Origin: Mycolicibacterium tusciae
GTDB taxonomy: Bacteria; Actinomycetota; Actinomycetes; Mycobacteriales; Mycobacteriaceae
Direction of reading: 5' to 3'
Length of the DNA stretch: 64,000 bases
Assembly (NCBI RefSeq): GCF_002086795.1
Contig: NZ_MVIM01000010.1
Location: forward strand, 117,672-181,671
Shown: piece after piece, positions 7,207-15,563 of the stretch
How positions within the stretch are numbered: the first letter of the stretch is position 1
How the letters are laid out: each line of letters opens with the position of its first letter
Notes under the pieces: model-generated
What the model saw: only the letters and a program-made list of their open reading frames with translations
Databases searched by the model: none
What the model was told of the DNA's origin: nothing
Program-made: the position numbers and the translations under genes

Positions 7207-8795
7207 GTGACAGCAGAGGCCAATACGCGACGCGCTGCCGACGACCGGCGACCGGCGGTGCCGGCAGTCGAGCCCATCGTCGTCGACACCAGCTACGGAC
7301 CCGTACGCGGCGTCGACAACGGAATTGTCAAGGTGTGGAAGGGCATTCGCTATGCCGCGGCGCCGACCGGCGACCTGCGGTGGCGGGCACCCCAGGCGCC
7401 CCAGCGGTGGTCGGAACCGGCCGATGCGACGCGGGTGGGACCCGTCTGCCCCAGCCCACCGATCCGAGGATCCCGATCGACCTCGGCGCGCTGCAGGGTG
7501 ACGACTGCCTGACGTTGAACGTGTGGGCGTCGTCGGATACCGAGGCCGGCGACGGCAAACCGGTGATGGTATGGCTGCACGGCGGCGCCTACATCCTCGG
7601 CTCGTCGGCGCAATCGCTGTATCACGGTGCTGCACTGGCGAGCGGCGGCGACGCGCTGATCGTCACGGTCAACTATCGGTTGGGCGCACTGGGGTTCCTG
7701 GACCTGTCCTCCTTCGGCGCCGGGTTCGATACCAATCTCGGCTTGCGCGACGCGCTGTTCGCACTGCAATGGGTGCGCGACAACATCGCCGGATTCGGGG
7801 GCGACCCGGCCCGCGTCACATTGTTCGGCGAGTCGGCCGGCGCAGGCATGGTGACCACGCTGCTGGCGAGCCCCGCGGCCGCGGGACTGTTCTCGGCGGC
7901 CATCGCCCAGAGTTCGCCGGCAACATCGATTTACGACTCCGAGCGCGGCCGTCGCTTCGCCGAACTGTTCCTCGATGCGCTGGACATCGGGCGGGGCGAA
8001 GCCCGACGCCTGCCCGCCATTCCGATTGACGCCGTGTTGGCGGCCTCCAAGAAGGTTTTCGACGAAGTGCCGGCCCGCTGGCCGGGAACACTGGCCTTCG
8101 CCCCGATCATCGACGGTGACATCATCCCCGCGCACCCGGTGAAGCTGGCCCGAGAAGGAGGCACGCATCCAGTCCCGTTGATCATCGGCACGAACAAGCA
8201 CGAGGCCGCGCTGTTCCGGTGGATGAAGTCGCCGTTGATGCCGATCTCGCCGCAGGCGCTGCGGGCGATGTTCACCGAGATCGCCGCCGAGCAGCCGGCG
8301 CTGCAGCTGCCCGATGAAGCGCAGATCCGCACCGCATACCGGGGCCGGCCCAAGACGATCGGCATGGGGGTGGCCCGCGACATCGGTTTCCGGATGCCGT
8401 CGATCTGGTTCGCCGACGGCCACCGGAAGGTCGCACCCGTCTACCTCTACCGGTTCGACTTTGCGCCTCCGATGCTGCGCCTATTGCGCCTCGGCGCGGC
8501 GCACGCCACCGAGTTGCCGTATGTATGGGGCAACCTGGTCGGCGGGCCCAAGGACCCGACGTTCAAACTGGGTGGGCTCAAGGCCGGCAAGACGGTGTCG
8601 GCGCGGCTGCGCAGGCGCTGGGTGAGCTTCGCGGTGGACGGCACGCCGTCCGCCTCGGCCGGGGATCCCGAGTGGCGTCCGTACCGCAAAGAGGATCGGG
8701 CGTCGCTGATCATCGACGCGTCCGAACGGGTGGTCGACGATCTGGACCGTGACCTGCGGCTGGCCTGGGGCGACGAGGTGCTCAGCTTCCGCTGA
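7207..8795 (+). pseudogene. Type B carboxylesterase, interrupted by a one-base frameshift
   Basis: Read in two frames, this is a complete carboxylesterase/lipase of about 529 residues. The N-terminal part (from a GTG with AGGAGG ribosome site) runs through VDTSYGPVRGVDNG and GIRYAAAPTGDLRWRAP to GPVCP. The rest continues in the frame one base back: QPTDPRIPIDLGALQGDDC, WLHGGAYILGS (oxyanion hole), GFGGDPARVTLFGESAGAG (nucleophile Ser) and the acid and histidine regions. The break is at the four-C run 7449-7452, where one more C would restore frame. No other damage is seen, so a recent mutation or a sequencing error is more likely than an old pseudogene. It diverges from the MpaB operon. Confidence 0.8.
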
Positions 8796-8887
8796 GTATC
8801 TCCGAGTTCCCTTCGTCCCCTGCCCTTCGGGCGTGGGCCCATCGCCCGCCCCGCTTCGTCGTAAACTTTCCCACCGGAGGTGTCACC

Positions 8888-9826
8888 TTGGACGTGAACG
8901 TGGCCTGGACTCCGAATTTGACCGACGTGCTACCGCCGCTGATGCACGACCCGGTGACGTTCGCGATCCCGTTCTTCCTCATCATGCTGATCATCGAATG
9001 GGTCAGTGCGGGAAAGCTGGTGCATGACGAGGCGGAACGGGCACCGGCGGGCGCCTATCTGAAGCCCGACGCGTGGGCGAGCATCAAGATGGGGCTGGTC
9101 TCGATCGTCACCAGTGGCGTCCTCAACGCCGCCGCCCTGCTGGCCTACGCCGCGCTCTACGTTTACGTGGCACCGTGGCAGCTCCCGTCCACCGCCTGGT
9201 ACACCTGGGTGATCGCCATCGTCGGCGTCGACGTCCTCTACTACTTCTATCACCGGATCGCCCACCGCGTCCGCCTGATCTGGGCGACCCATCAAGCACA
9301 TCACTCCAGCCAGTACTTCAACTTCGCGACCGCGCTGCGCCAGAAGTGGAACATCAGCGGCGATGTGTTCCTGCGGGCGCTGCTGCCACTGCTCGGCGTG
9401 CCGCCGTGGATGGTGTTCGCCAGCTTCTCCATCAACCTCATCTACCAATTCTGGATCCACACGGAGCGCATCGGAAAGCTCTGGCGGCCAATCGAATTCG
9501 TCTTCAACACACCGTCGCATCACCGCGTTCACCACGGCATGGACCAGCAGTACCTCGACAAGAACTACGGCGGCATCTTCATCCTTTGGGACCGGCTGTT
9601 CCGCAGCTTCAAGGAAGAGAACGTGCGCCCGAACTACGGGCTGACCAAGCAGGTCGACACCTACAACATCTGGACGCTGCAGACCCACGAGTACGTGTCG
9701 ATCTTCCGCGACGTCCGGCGGGCCACGCGGTGGCGCGACAAGCTGGGCTACGCCTTCGGCCCGCCGGGGTGGGAACCCGCCCGGCGGCGACTTATCGTCG
9801 ACGAATCGCCCCAAGTTCGCATATAG
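8888..9826 (+). CDS. erg3: Sterol desaturase / fatty acid hydroxylase family membrane protein
   Basis: A 312-residue integral membrane di-iron protein. The histidine clusters of the family are present: HRIAH (H122, H126), HQAHH (H135, H138, H139) and SHHRVHH further on, between hydrophobic segments. The family includes C-5 sterol desaturases and alkylglycerol monooxygenase. Position, between TetR-type accessory genes and the Rv1815/1816/1817-like genes, matches M. tuberculosis Rv1814, which is called erg3. Substrate is unproven in mycobacteria. The TTG start is supported by GGAGG seven bases upstream; TAAACT at 8862-8867 may be the -10. Confidence 0.82.
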   Translation: MDVNVAWTPNLTDVLPPLMHDPVTFAIPFFLIMLIIEWVSAGKLVHDEAERAPAGAYLKPDAWASIKMGLVSIVTSGVLNAAALLAYAALYVYVAPWQLPSTAWYTWVIAIVGVDVLYYFYHRIAHRVRLIWATHQAHHSSQYFNFATALRQKWNISGDVFLRALLPLLGVPPWMVFASFSINLIYQFWIHTERIGKLWRPIEFVFNTPSHHRVHHGMDQQYLDKNYGGIFILWDRLFRSFKEENVRPNYGLTKQVDTYNIWTLQTHEYVSIFRDVRRATRWRDKLGYAFGPPGWEPARRRLIVDESPQVRI

Positions 9827-9855
9827 ATCGGCGCTCGACCCCGCAGTATTGACCC

Positions 9856-10338
9856 ATGGATGTCAGAGAGGTTCTGCTGCCCGGCGTCGGGTTGCGCTAC
9901 GAATTCGACAACCGTGACGGCGACCGCATCGGCGTGGTCGCACGACGCACCCGTGACTTCGAAATCGTTGTGTACCCCAAAGAGGATCCCGACCAGGCAC
10001 GGCAGGTCTTCCGGTTGACCGAAGACGAGGCAGAAGCCCTCGCTCAGATCCTGGGTGCACCGCGTATCGCTGAACGATTCGCCGACCTCACCCGTGAAGT
10101 CCCGGGCCTCGATGCCGGACAGGTTGTCCTCGAGCCCGGAAGTCCCTTCGTGAACCGCCCACTGGGGGAGACCCGGGCTCGGACGCGCACCGGCGCATCC
10201 ATCGTCGCGATCGTGCGCAACGACGCGGTCATCGCTTCGCCAGGTCCGGCCGAGACTCTCAGCGCCGGTGACGTTTTAGTGGTGATTGGCACCGCGGAAG
10301 GCATCCTGGGCGTCCAAGACATCGTGGCCAGAGGCTGA
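9856..10338 (+). CDS. K+/H+ antiporter regulatory subunit, KhtT-like (TrkA-C domain)
   Basis: A soluble 160-residue protein: an N-terminal domain of about 70 residues (LPGVGLRYEF, RIGVVARRTRDFEIVVYP) and a C-terminal TrkA-C domain (GQVVLEPGSPFVNRPLGETRARTRTGASIVAIVR, then SPGPAETLSAGDVLVVIG). This architecture is that of KhtT/AmhM, cytoplasmic regulators that sense nucleotides or pH and gate a CPA2 antiporter. The partner antiporter starts two bases after the stop, so the two are one transcription unit. Confidence 0.88.
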   Translation: MDVREVLLPGVGLRYEFDNRDGDRIGVVARRTRDFEIVVYPKEDPDQARQVFRLTEDEAEALAQILGAPRIAERFADLTREVPGLDAGQVVLEPGSPFVNRPLGETRARTRTGASIVAIVRNDAVIASPGPAETLSAGDVLVVIGTAEGILGVQDIVARG

Positions 10339-10340
10339 CG

Positions 10341-11522
10341 GTGCAGATTTCCGCGACACTGCTGCTGGAGCTCGGCGTCATCCTCACAGTGCTGACCGTC
10401 CTGGGCAGCGCTGCGCGTCGGTTCGCACTGTCGCCGATTCCGCTGTATCTCCTGGTGGGCCTGGCGCTCGGGGACGGCGGCGTTGCACCGATACCGGCTG
10501 CCGGGGAATTCGTCCAGGCCGGGGCATCTATCGGTGTGGTCCTGCTGCTGCTGGTGTTGGGTCTGGAGTTCTCGATCGGCGAGTTCGCCAGCAGCTTGCG
10601 CAGACACCTGCCGTCGGCGTGGGTGGATCTGCTTCTCAATGCGATACCCGGAGCGATCGCGGGCTGGCTGCTCGGCCTCAACCCCGTCGGGATCCTCGCG
10701 TTGGCCGGCGTTACGTATATTTCGTCGTCGGGGGTCATCGCCAGGCTGCTCTCCGACCTACGTCGGCTCGGCAACCGCGAGACCCCGGCCGTCCTGTCGA
10801 TTCTCGTGCTTGAGGACTTCGCAATGGCGGCATACCTGCCACTGCTGGCGGTCCTGGCGGCAGGCGGAACCTGGTGGCAGGCGGTTCTCGGCGTGACGTT
10901 CGCCGTCGCTGCGTTGGGTGTGGCGTTCACCGCCTCCCTTCGCTGGGGACATCACCTCGGCCGGCTGGTCGCGCATCCGGACAACGAGCAGCTCCTACTC
11001 CGCATCATGGGCCTGACGTTGATTGTTGCTGCGCTGGCCGAGTTCGTGCACGCGTCGGCCGCGGTCGGTGCGTTCCTGGTGGGCCTAACGTTGACCGGTG
11101 AAGCCGCGGACCGTGCGCGGATCGTGCTGAGCCCGCTGCGAGATCTGTTCGCGGCAATCTTCTTCCTGGCCATCGGGTTCTTCGTAGACCCCGCCGAATT
11201 GGTTCCGATGTTGCCTGCGGCGGTGGCGCTCGCGGCGGTGACCGCCCTGACAAAGGTATTGACCGGCCGGTTCGCCGCCCGTCGCGACGGGGTGGCCGGG
11301 CCTGGACAGTTGCGTGCGGGTATGGCATTGATCGCTCGCGGTGAATTCTCACTGGTCATCATCGGCCTGGTCGCGACGTCGATCCCACAGGTCGGTGTGG
11401 TGGCGACTCCCTACGTATTCATCCTCGCGATAGTCGGGCCGGTGCTGACCCGCGTCAGCGGAAGCGGCCAACGCACGGCGTTGCGGCAGATCGGCGAAAC
11501 ACCGGCGACCGACCGGCAATAG
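10341..11522 (+). CDS. CPA2 cation:proton antiporter, KhtU-like
   Basis: A 393-residue membrane protein with about twelve hydrophobic segments in the monovalent cation:proton antiporter-2 family. Recognisable regions are SPIPLYLLVGLALGDGG, LLLVLGLEFSIGEF in the fourth helix, SSSGVIARLLSDL in the fifth, ILVLEDFAMAAYLPLL with the conserved acidic residue, and ARGEFSLVIIGL near the C-terminus. It lacks the cytoplasmic nucleotide-binding domain of KefB/KefC, consistent with a separate KhtT-type subunit next door. Likely function: potassium or ammonium efflux during alkaline or electrophile stress. Confidence 0.88.
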   Translation: MQISATLLLELGVILTVLTVLGSAARRFALSPIPLYLLVGLALGDGGVAPIPAAGEFVQAGASIGVVLLLLVLGLEFSIGEFASSLRRHLPSAWVDLLLNAIPGAIAGWLLGLNPVGILALAGVTYISSSGVIARLLSDLRRLGNRETPAVLSILVLEDFAMAAYLPLLAVLAAGGTWWQAVLGVTFAVAALGVAFTASLRWGHHLGRLVAHPDNEQLLLRIMGLTLIVAALAEFVHASAAVGAFLVGLTLTGEAADRARIVLSPLRDLFAAIFFLAIGFFVDPAELVPMLPAAVALAAVTALTKVLTGRFAARRDGVAGPGQLRAGMALIARGEFSLVIIGLVATSIPQVGVVATPYVFILAIVGPVLTRVSGSGQRTALRQIGETPATDRQ

Positions 11523-11626
11523 CGTCGCCGGTCGACCACAGACAGCGGACCCGTCTCTGCCACCCACGCGGGCCCGGCACTAGGTTTTTCCGACGCCGTA
11601 GCCCGCAGCCCCGTAATGTCCGCCGT
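11523..11626. promoter_or_regulatory. Intergenic promoter region of the FAD oxidoreductase
   Basis: TAATGT at 11614-11619 is followed by seven bases and then GTG at 11627, the spacing expected for a leaderless mRNA. No palindrome is evident and no ribosome site precedes the gene. Confidence 0.4.
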
Positions 11627-13033
11627 GTGCACACGGTGTTCGATGCCCCCGTAGATCCCCGGTTGATCGAACATTCCCTTGCGGCAAGCTCCTTCGGTTC
11701 GATGTGGCTGGACATTCCCCGGCCCGCCTACCCCCAGCTGAGCGCACCGATCACCTGCGACCTGCTCGTGGTCGGCGGCGGCTACACCGGGCTCTGGACG
11801 GCACTGCATGCCGCCGAGCGCAATCCGGACCGGCGCATCATCCTCATCGAGGCGAACCGCATCGCGTGGGCGGCATCGGGACGAAACGGCGGATTCGTCG
11901 ACGCGAGTCTGACTCACGGAGCCGAGAACGGAAAAGCGCGCTGGCCCAACGAGATCCACGCTCTGGACGAGATGGGCATCCAGAACCTCGACGGCATGCA
12001 GGCCGACATCGAGCGGCTGAGGCTGGATACGGAGTGGCAGCGCACCGGGATGCTCTCCGTCGCCACCGAACCGCATCAGGTCGACTGGCTGCGGGACGCC
12101 GCGAACGGGGGAGAGGGCCGCTTTCTCGACACGGAGCAGGTGCGCGCCGAGGCGAACTCACCGACCTACCTGGCGGGGCTGTTCAGTGCCGACACGTGCG
12201 CCATCGTCCACCCGGCCAAGCTGGCGTTCGAGCTCGCCCGCGCGTGCACGGATGCGGGCGTGCAGATCTACGAGCGCGCCAACGCCACCCGGTTGGAGTC
12301 CGCGTGCCCTGCGCTGCGCGTACACACCGCCGCCGCGGCCATCACCGCGCGCCAGGTGGTGCTGGCGACGAACGTCTACCCGAGCCTGTTGCGCCGCAAC
12401 CGGTTGCACACCATTCCGGTCTACGACTACGTGCTGGCGACCGAGCCGCTGACCGACGCGCAGCTGGACCGCATCGGGTGGCGAAACAGGCAGGGAATCG
12501 GCGACTGCGCCAACCAGTTTCACTACTACCGGTTGACCGTGGACAACCGCATCGTGTGGGGCGGTTATGACGCGGTGTATCACTTCGGAGGCAAGGTCGA
12601 TCCGGCCTACGAGGACCGGCCCGACACGTATCAGCGCCTCGCCGCGCACTTCTTCATCACGTTCCCTCAACTCGGCGACGTCCGGTTCTCGCACCGCTGG
12701 GCCGGTGCCATCGACACCAACACTCGCTTCTGCGCGCACTGGGGTCTGGCCCACGATGACCGCGTCGCCTATGTCAACGGGTTCACCGGTCTTGGCGTGG
12801 GCGCGGCGAGGTTCGCGGCCGACGTGTGTCTGGATCTGCTCGACGGAATCCCCACCCCGCGCACCGAGTTGGAGATGGTGCGCCGACGCCCGTTGCCGTT
12901 CCCGCCCGAACCGATCGCGAGCGTCGGCGTCCAGGCGACGCGATGGTCTCTGGACCGCGCCGATCATTCGGCGGGGCGCCGCAACGTTTTTCTTCGGACA
13001 CTCGACGCGCTGGGCCTCGGCTTCGATTCCTGA
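11627..13033 (+). CDS. FAD-dependent amine/amino-acid oxidoreductase (DAO family)
   Basis: A 468-residue flavoenzyme. CDLLVVGGGYTGLWTALHAAE at about 46-66 is the FAD dinucleotide-binding fold, followed by IEANRIAWAASGRNGGFVDA, the GamB/PuuB-like signature for enzymes that oxidise gamma-glutamyl-polyamines or glycine-like amines. NGFTGLGVGAARFAAD is the C-terminal FAD site. The substrate is uncertain; polyamine or amino-acid oxidation is likely. It stands alone between the antiporter pair and a long hairpin. Confidence 0.82.
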   Translation: MHTVFDAPVDPRLIEHSLAASSFGSMWLDIPRPAYPQLSAPITCDLLVVGGGYTGLWTALHAAERNPDRRIILIEANRIAWAASGRNGGFVDASLTHGAENGKARWPNEIHALDEMGIQNLDGMQADIERLRLDTEWQRTGMLSVATEPHQVDWLRDAANGGEGRFLDTEQVRAEANSPTYLAGLFSADTCAIVHPAKLAFELARACTDAGVQIYERANATRLESACPALRVHTAAAAITARQVVLATNVYPSLLRRNRLHTIPVYDYVLATEPLTDAQLDRIGWRNRQGIGDCANQFHYYRLTVDNRIVWGGYDAVYHFGGKVDPAYEDRPDTYQRLAAHFFITFPQLGDVRFSHRWAGAIDTNTRFCAHWGLAHDDRVAYVNGFTGLGVGAARFAADVCLDLLDGIPTPRTELEMVRRRPLPFPPEPIASVGVQATRWSLDRADHSAGRRNVFLRTLDALGLGFDS

Positions 13034-13039
13034 CGGCCC

Positions 13040-13100
13040 CTTGGCGAATCGGGCGCGCGTATCAACCGGGGCGGTCGATATGCGCGCCCGATTCGCCAAG
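13040..13100. terminator. Long hairpin: 19-bp perfect inverted repeat
   Basis: CTTGGCGAATCGGGCGCGC at 13040-13058 is exactly complementary to 13082-13100. Inside, GTATC and GATAT extend the pairing with one wobble, leaving a loop of about 13 bases. It begins seven bases after the stop of the FAD oxidoreductase, so it probably ends that transcript, but there is no T run. The stem is far longer than ordinary terminators and could also be a small palindromic repeat element. Confidence 0.6.
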
Positions 13101-13275
13101 AATGGCCGCCGTTGCCACTCTGTAACGCTTCTGTGATCCTTGCCGATGGGCTGAAGTAGGTACGCCAGTTGGGTGATTGCTCCTGGTCGGGCGCGGGTGT
13201 CACTTCTCGCACTCGGCCTGTGGGCATCTCTTGACGCCGGTACCCTTTACACACTTGAGACCCAAGGGGGCGGCG
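13101..13275. other. Non-coding stretch before the secreted protease
   Basis: About 175 bp without a supportable gene. It probably carries the protease promoter; TTGACG at 13231 and the TACCCT/TTTACA stretch around 13241-13251 are AT-richer, but no pair with correct spacing stands out. Confidence 0.4.
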
Positions 13276-13956
13276 ATGCGCCGACGATCGTTACGCGTAT
13301 TCGCGACAGTGGCGGCGTCACTCGGCGCGCTCGTACTCCCCGGTGTGCCGGTGCAAGCCGATCCGGGCGTTGTCGTGTTCCCTGGCATGGAAATCATTCA
13401 GGGCACCAACGCGTGCACATTGGGATTCGTCGACCCCGGCGCGCGCGTCGCCTACACCGCGGGCCATTGCCGCGGCGACGGCACCGTGCAGGACGGTGGC
13501 CGCAGATACATCGGGCAGCAGGCGTCGTTCCGCGACAACACCCCCGACGGCGCGACCATCGACACCAACCATCAGATCACCGACTGGGAGGCGATCAGCC
13601 TCGCACCCGACGTCGCTGTCAACAACGTTCTGCCGCGCGGCCTGGTGCTGGTGTCCGATCCTGGCGTCGTGCCCACACCCGGTCTGCCGGTGTGCCACTT
13701 CGGTGTGGTCACGGGCGAGAGTTGCGGGAACATCCAGGCGGTCTACAACGGCTGGTTCACGATGGCCAACGGTGTGGTGAGTCAGAAGGGCGATTCCGGC
13801 GGGCCGGTCTACTTCATCACCCCCGACGGCAGGGCCGCGATGATCGGGATGTTCAACAGCACCTGGGGGCAGTTCCCCGCCGCGGTGTCCTGGCATGTCG
13901 CCAATCAGCAGGCGGGCCAGGACGTCATCTCCGCGGCATCGGCTCCGGTGCCCTAA
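13276..13956 (+). CDS. Secreted trypsin-like (S1 family) protein
   Basis: A 226-residue exported protein. An N-terminal signal peptide (MRRRSLRVFATVAASLGALV, cleavage expected near VQA-DP at residue 28) leads to a chymotrypsin-fold domain with AYTAGHC (His64), an aspartate in TDWEAISL (about residue 103) and the serine loop KGDSGGP (Ser174). Paired cysteines (about 47/65 and 140/150) suggest disulphides. Position between erg3 and the TetR gene matches Rv1815. All three catalytic residues appear present, so it may be an active extracellular protease. Its TAA overlaps the TAG of the convergent reductase gene. Confidence 0.83.
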   Translation: MRRRSLRVFATVAASLGALVLPGVPVQADPGVVVFPGMEIIQGTNACTLGFVDPGARVAYTAGHCRGDGTVQDGGRRYIGQQASFRDNTPDGATIDTNHQITDWEAISLAPDVAVNNVLPRGLVLVSDPGVVPTPGLPVCHFGVVTGESCGNIQAVYNGWFTMANGVVSQKGDSGGPVYFITPDGRAAMIGMFNSTWGQFPAAVSWHVANQQAGQDVISAASAPVP

Positions 13957-14393
13957 CGCAGGAGTTCGAACACGGGAATCGACGGCGCTGTCGCGCTCAT
14001 CTCCGCGTCCGAGGATTCGGGTGTCAGTCCGCCGACATGTCCCTTCACCTCCCAGAACCACCGATCAAGATAGTGCCGCAACAGTTCCGGCTTGGCGACG
14101 TCGGCGACCTCGGTGATGCGCACCTCGTGGCTGCGCCAGCGCGGACCCATCTCGATGGCGCCCGCCGCCCGCGCGTTGCGAACCCACTGGGTGGTGCCGC
14201 GCGGTGAAACCAGGTAGTCGCGGTCGTCGACGGTCAGCAGATTGACGACCACTCCGCGACGCTTTCCGGTCTTTCGGCCCCGGACCCGCACCGCCACAGT
14301 GCCGGCGATGCTGATGCCGGCCTCGGCGAGCAGGCGGAACAGTTCGTTGAAGGCGCGGGCAGCGGGTGTGGGCTGGTCGTAGCGCAAGGACAT
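13953..14393 (-). CDS. Deazaflavin-dependent nitroreductase family protein
   Basis: A 146-residue protein of the F420-dependent quinone/nitroreductase (Ddn) family, split beta-barrel fold. Motifs are VRVRGRKTGKRRGVVVNLL and DYLVSPRGTTQWVRNARAAG, the phosphate and deazaflavin binding segments. The ATG is chosen for the AAGGAG site seven bases upstream. Such enzymes reduce quinones, enones or nitro groups with F420H2. It diverges from the Rv1816-type TetR gene, and a dyad lies 19 bp in front of its start. Confidence 0.85.
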   Translation of the reverse strand: MSLRYDQPTPAARAFNELFRLLAEAGISIAGTVAVRVRGRKTGKRRGVVVNLLTVDDRDYLVSPRGTTQWVRNARAAGAIEMGPRWRSHEVRITEVADVAKPELLRHYLDRWFWEVKGHVGGLTPESSDAEMSATAPSIPVFELLR

Positions 14394-14411
14394 CACATTC
14401 TCCTTCATTTC

Positions 14412-14426
14412 GAGAGCGGTGCTCTC
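14412..14426. promoter_or_regulatory. Palindromic operator candidate GAGAGC-GGT-GCTCTC
   Basis: Perfect 6-bp arms with a 3-bp centre, in the 101-bp gap between the reductase and the divergent TetR gene. AGAGC/GCTCT half-sites are common among TetR operators in actinobacteria. The site is next to the ribosome site of the reductase, so binding would block its expression. Confidence 0.6.
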
Positions 14427-14494
14427 TCTCGAGGGTGGCACGCGGTGGCGGGGAATGCAAGAGCAGTGATCTCGTTTTGTGCGACACTGGCGGC

Positions 14495-15172
14495 ATGGGC
14501 AAGCGGCAGGACGCGCGCGACCGCATCGAGAGCCAGATCATCGAGCTGGGCCGTCGTCACCTGGTCACCGAAGGTGCCGCCGGGTTGTCGCTGCGCGCCA
14601 TCGCACGCGACCTCGGCATGGTGTCGTCGGCGGTCTACCGGTACGTGGCCAGCCGCGACGAGCTGCTGACGCTGCTGCTCGTCGACGCCTACTCGGAGCT
14701 GGCGGACGCGGTGGACGACGCGGGCGCTGCCGAGGCGGCGTGGTGCGACCGGCTTTTCGTCATGGCGCAGGCCGCCCGGCGGTGGGCCGTCGATCACCCG
14801 GCGAGTTGGGCGCTGCTGTACGGCAGCCCGGTGCCGGGGTATCGCGCTCCGGCGGACCGAACCGTCGGCCCGGGCACGCGAGTTGTCGGCGCGCTGTTCG
14901 GCGCCGTTGCCGCGGGCATCGCGGCCGGCGATATCTCGACCTCGGAAGTCGCTGTGGGGCAGCGGTTGTCGTCGGATTTCGACCGGGTACGCGAGGAGTT
15001 CGAATTTTTCGGCGACGACTCCGCGGTGGCCAAGTGCTTACTGCTGTGGGCGGGGCTGATCGGGGCGATCAGCCTGGAGGTCTTCGGCCAGTACGGGGCG
15101 GACACGCTCACCGACCCGGGGGACGCCTTCGACCTCCAGGTCAACCTGTTGATCGAGATGCTCACACGATAA
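14495..15172 (+). CDS. TetR-family transcriptional regulator (Rv1816 position)
   Basis: A 225-residue regulator. The DNA-binding helices are RIESQIIELGRRHLVTEGAA and LSLRAIARDLGMVSSAVYRYV, followed by SRDELLTLLLVDAYSELADA. The C-terminal part (WAVDHPASWALLYGSPVPGY and CLLLWAGLIGAISLEVFGQY) is the WHG domain frequent in mycobacterial TetRs. Neighbours and order match M. tuberculosis Rv1816. It probably controls the divergent deazaflavin-type reductase and itself through the palindrome between them. No clear ribosome site precedes the ATG. Confidence 0.85.
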   Translation: MGKRQDARDRIESQIIELGRRHLVTEGAAGLSLRAIARDLGMVSSAVYRYVASRDELLTLLLVDAYSELADAVDDAGAAEAAWCDRLFVMAQAARRWAVDHPASWALLYGSPVPGYRAPADRTVGPGTRVVGALFGAVAAGIAAGDISTSEVAVGQRLSSDFDRVREEFEFFGDDSAVAKCLLLWAGLIGAISLEVFGQYGADTLTDPGDAFDLQVNLLIEMLTR

Positions 15173-15179
15173 TTCAGTA

Positions 15180-15208
15180 TTGACTTATATAAGGCGTTAC
15201 TTTAATTT
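15180..15208 (+). promoter_or_regulatory. Strong sigma-A promoter of the ArsR-SRPBCC operon
   Basis: TTGACT (15180-15185), a 17-bp spacer, and TAATTT (15203-15208). The predicted start of transcription coincides with the GTG at 15216, hence a leaderless mRNA. The AT-rich spacer and its GGCGTTACTT stretch are a likely site for ArsR autoregulation, though I see no clean palindrome. Confidence 0.65.
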
Positions 15209-15215
15209 AGGGAGC

Positions 15216-15563
15216 GTGCACGCATTCGACGTCCTGGGTGACCCGGTGCGTCGGCGCATTCTCGAACTACTCGCCGAGGGCGAGCAGTCGGCTGGGACCA
15301 TCGGTGCGCAGATTCAGGGCGAGTTCACGATCAGCCAGCCGGCGGTGTCGCAGCACCTCAAGGTGTTGCGCGAGAACGGATTCACCTCGGTACGGCCGGA
15401 CGGGCAGCGCAGGCTCTACGCCGTCAACGGCGCGGCGCTACGCGACGTCGACGAGTGGCTTGACGGTTTCCGCCGGTTCTGGGCGCCGCGACTCGACGCC
15501 TTGGCGACCGAGATCGCACGAGGTAAACGACAACGCAGAAGCCAAGGAAGGCAACATGACTGA
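15216..15563 (+). CDS. ArsR-family winged-helix repressor
   Basis: A 115-residue regulator of the ArsR/SdpR type: FDVLGDPVRRRILELLAEGE, then SAGTIGAQIQGEFTISQPAVSQHL as the recognition region and VRPDGQRRLYAVN as the wing. No metal-binding cysteine pair is visible, so a metal sensor is unlikely. Members fused or adjacent to AHSA1/SRPBCC proteins usually regulate those proteins. The stop overlaps the start of the next gene by eight bases. Confidence 0.88.
   Translation: MHAFDVLGDPVRRRILELLAEGEQSAGTIGAQIQGEFTISQPAVSQHLKVLRENGFTSVRPDGQRRLYAVNGAALRDVDEWLDGFRRFWAPRLDALATEIARGKRQRRSQGRQHD

Noticed and set aside
7449..7452. Programmed -1 frameshift in the esterase
   Set aside because: The four-C run lacks a proper slippery heptamer and no pseudoknot or stop-stimulator is evident. 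A deletion or sequencing error is simpler.
8800..8860. GC-rich symmetric stretch after the esterase as a terminator
   Set aside because: Only short, competing stems (GCCC/GGGC, GGGCG/CGCCC) can form, so no single hairpin is convincing.
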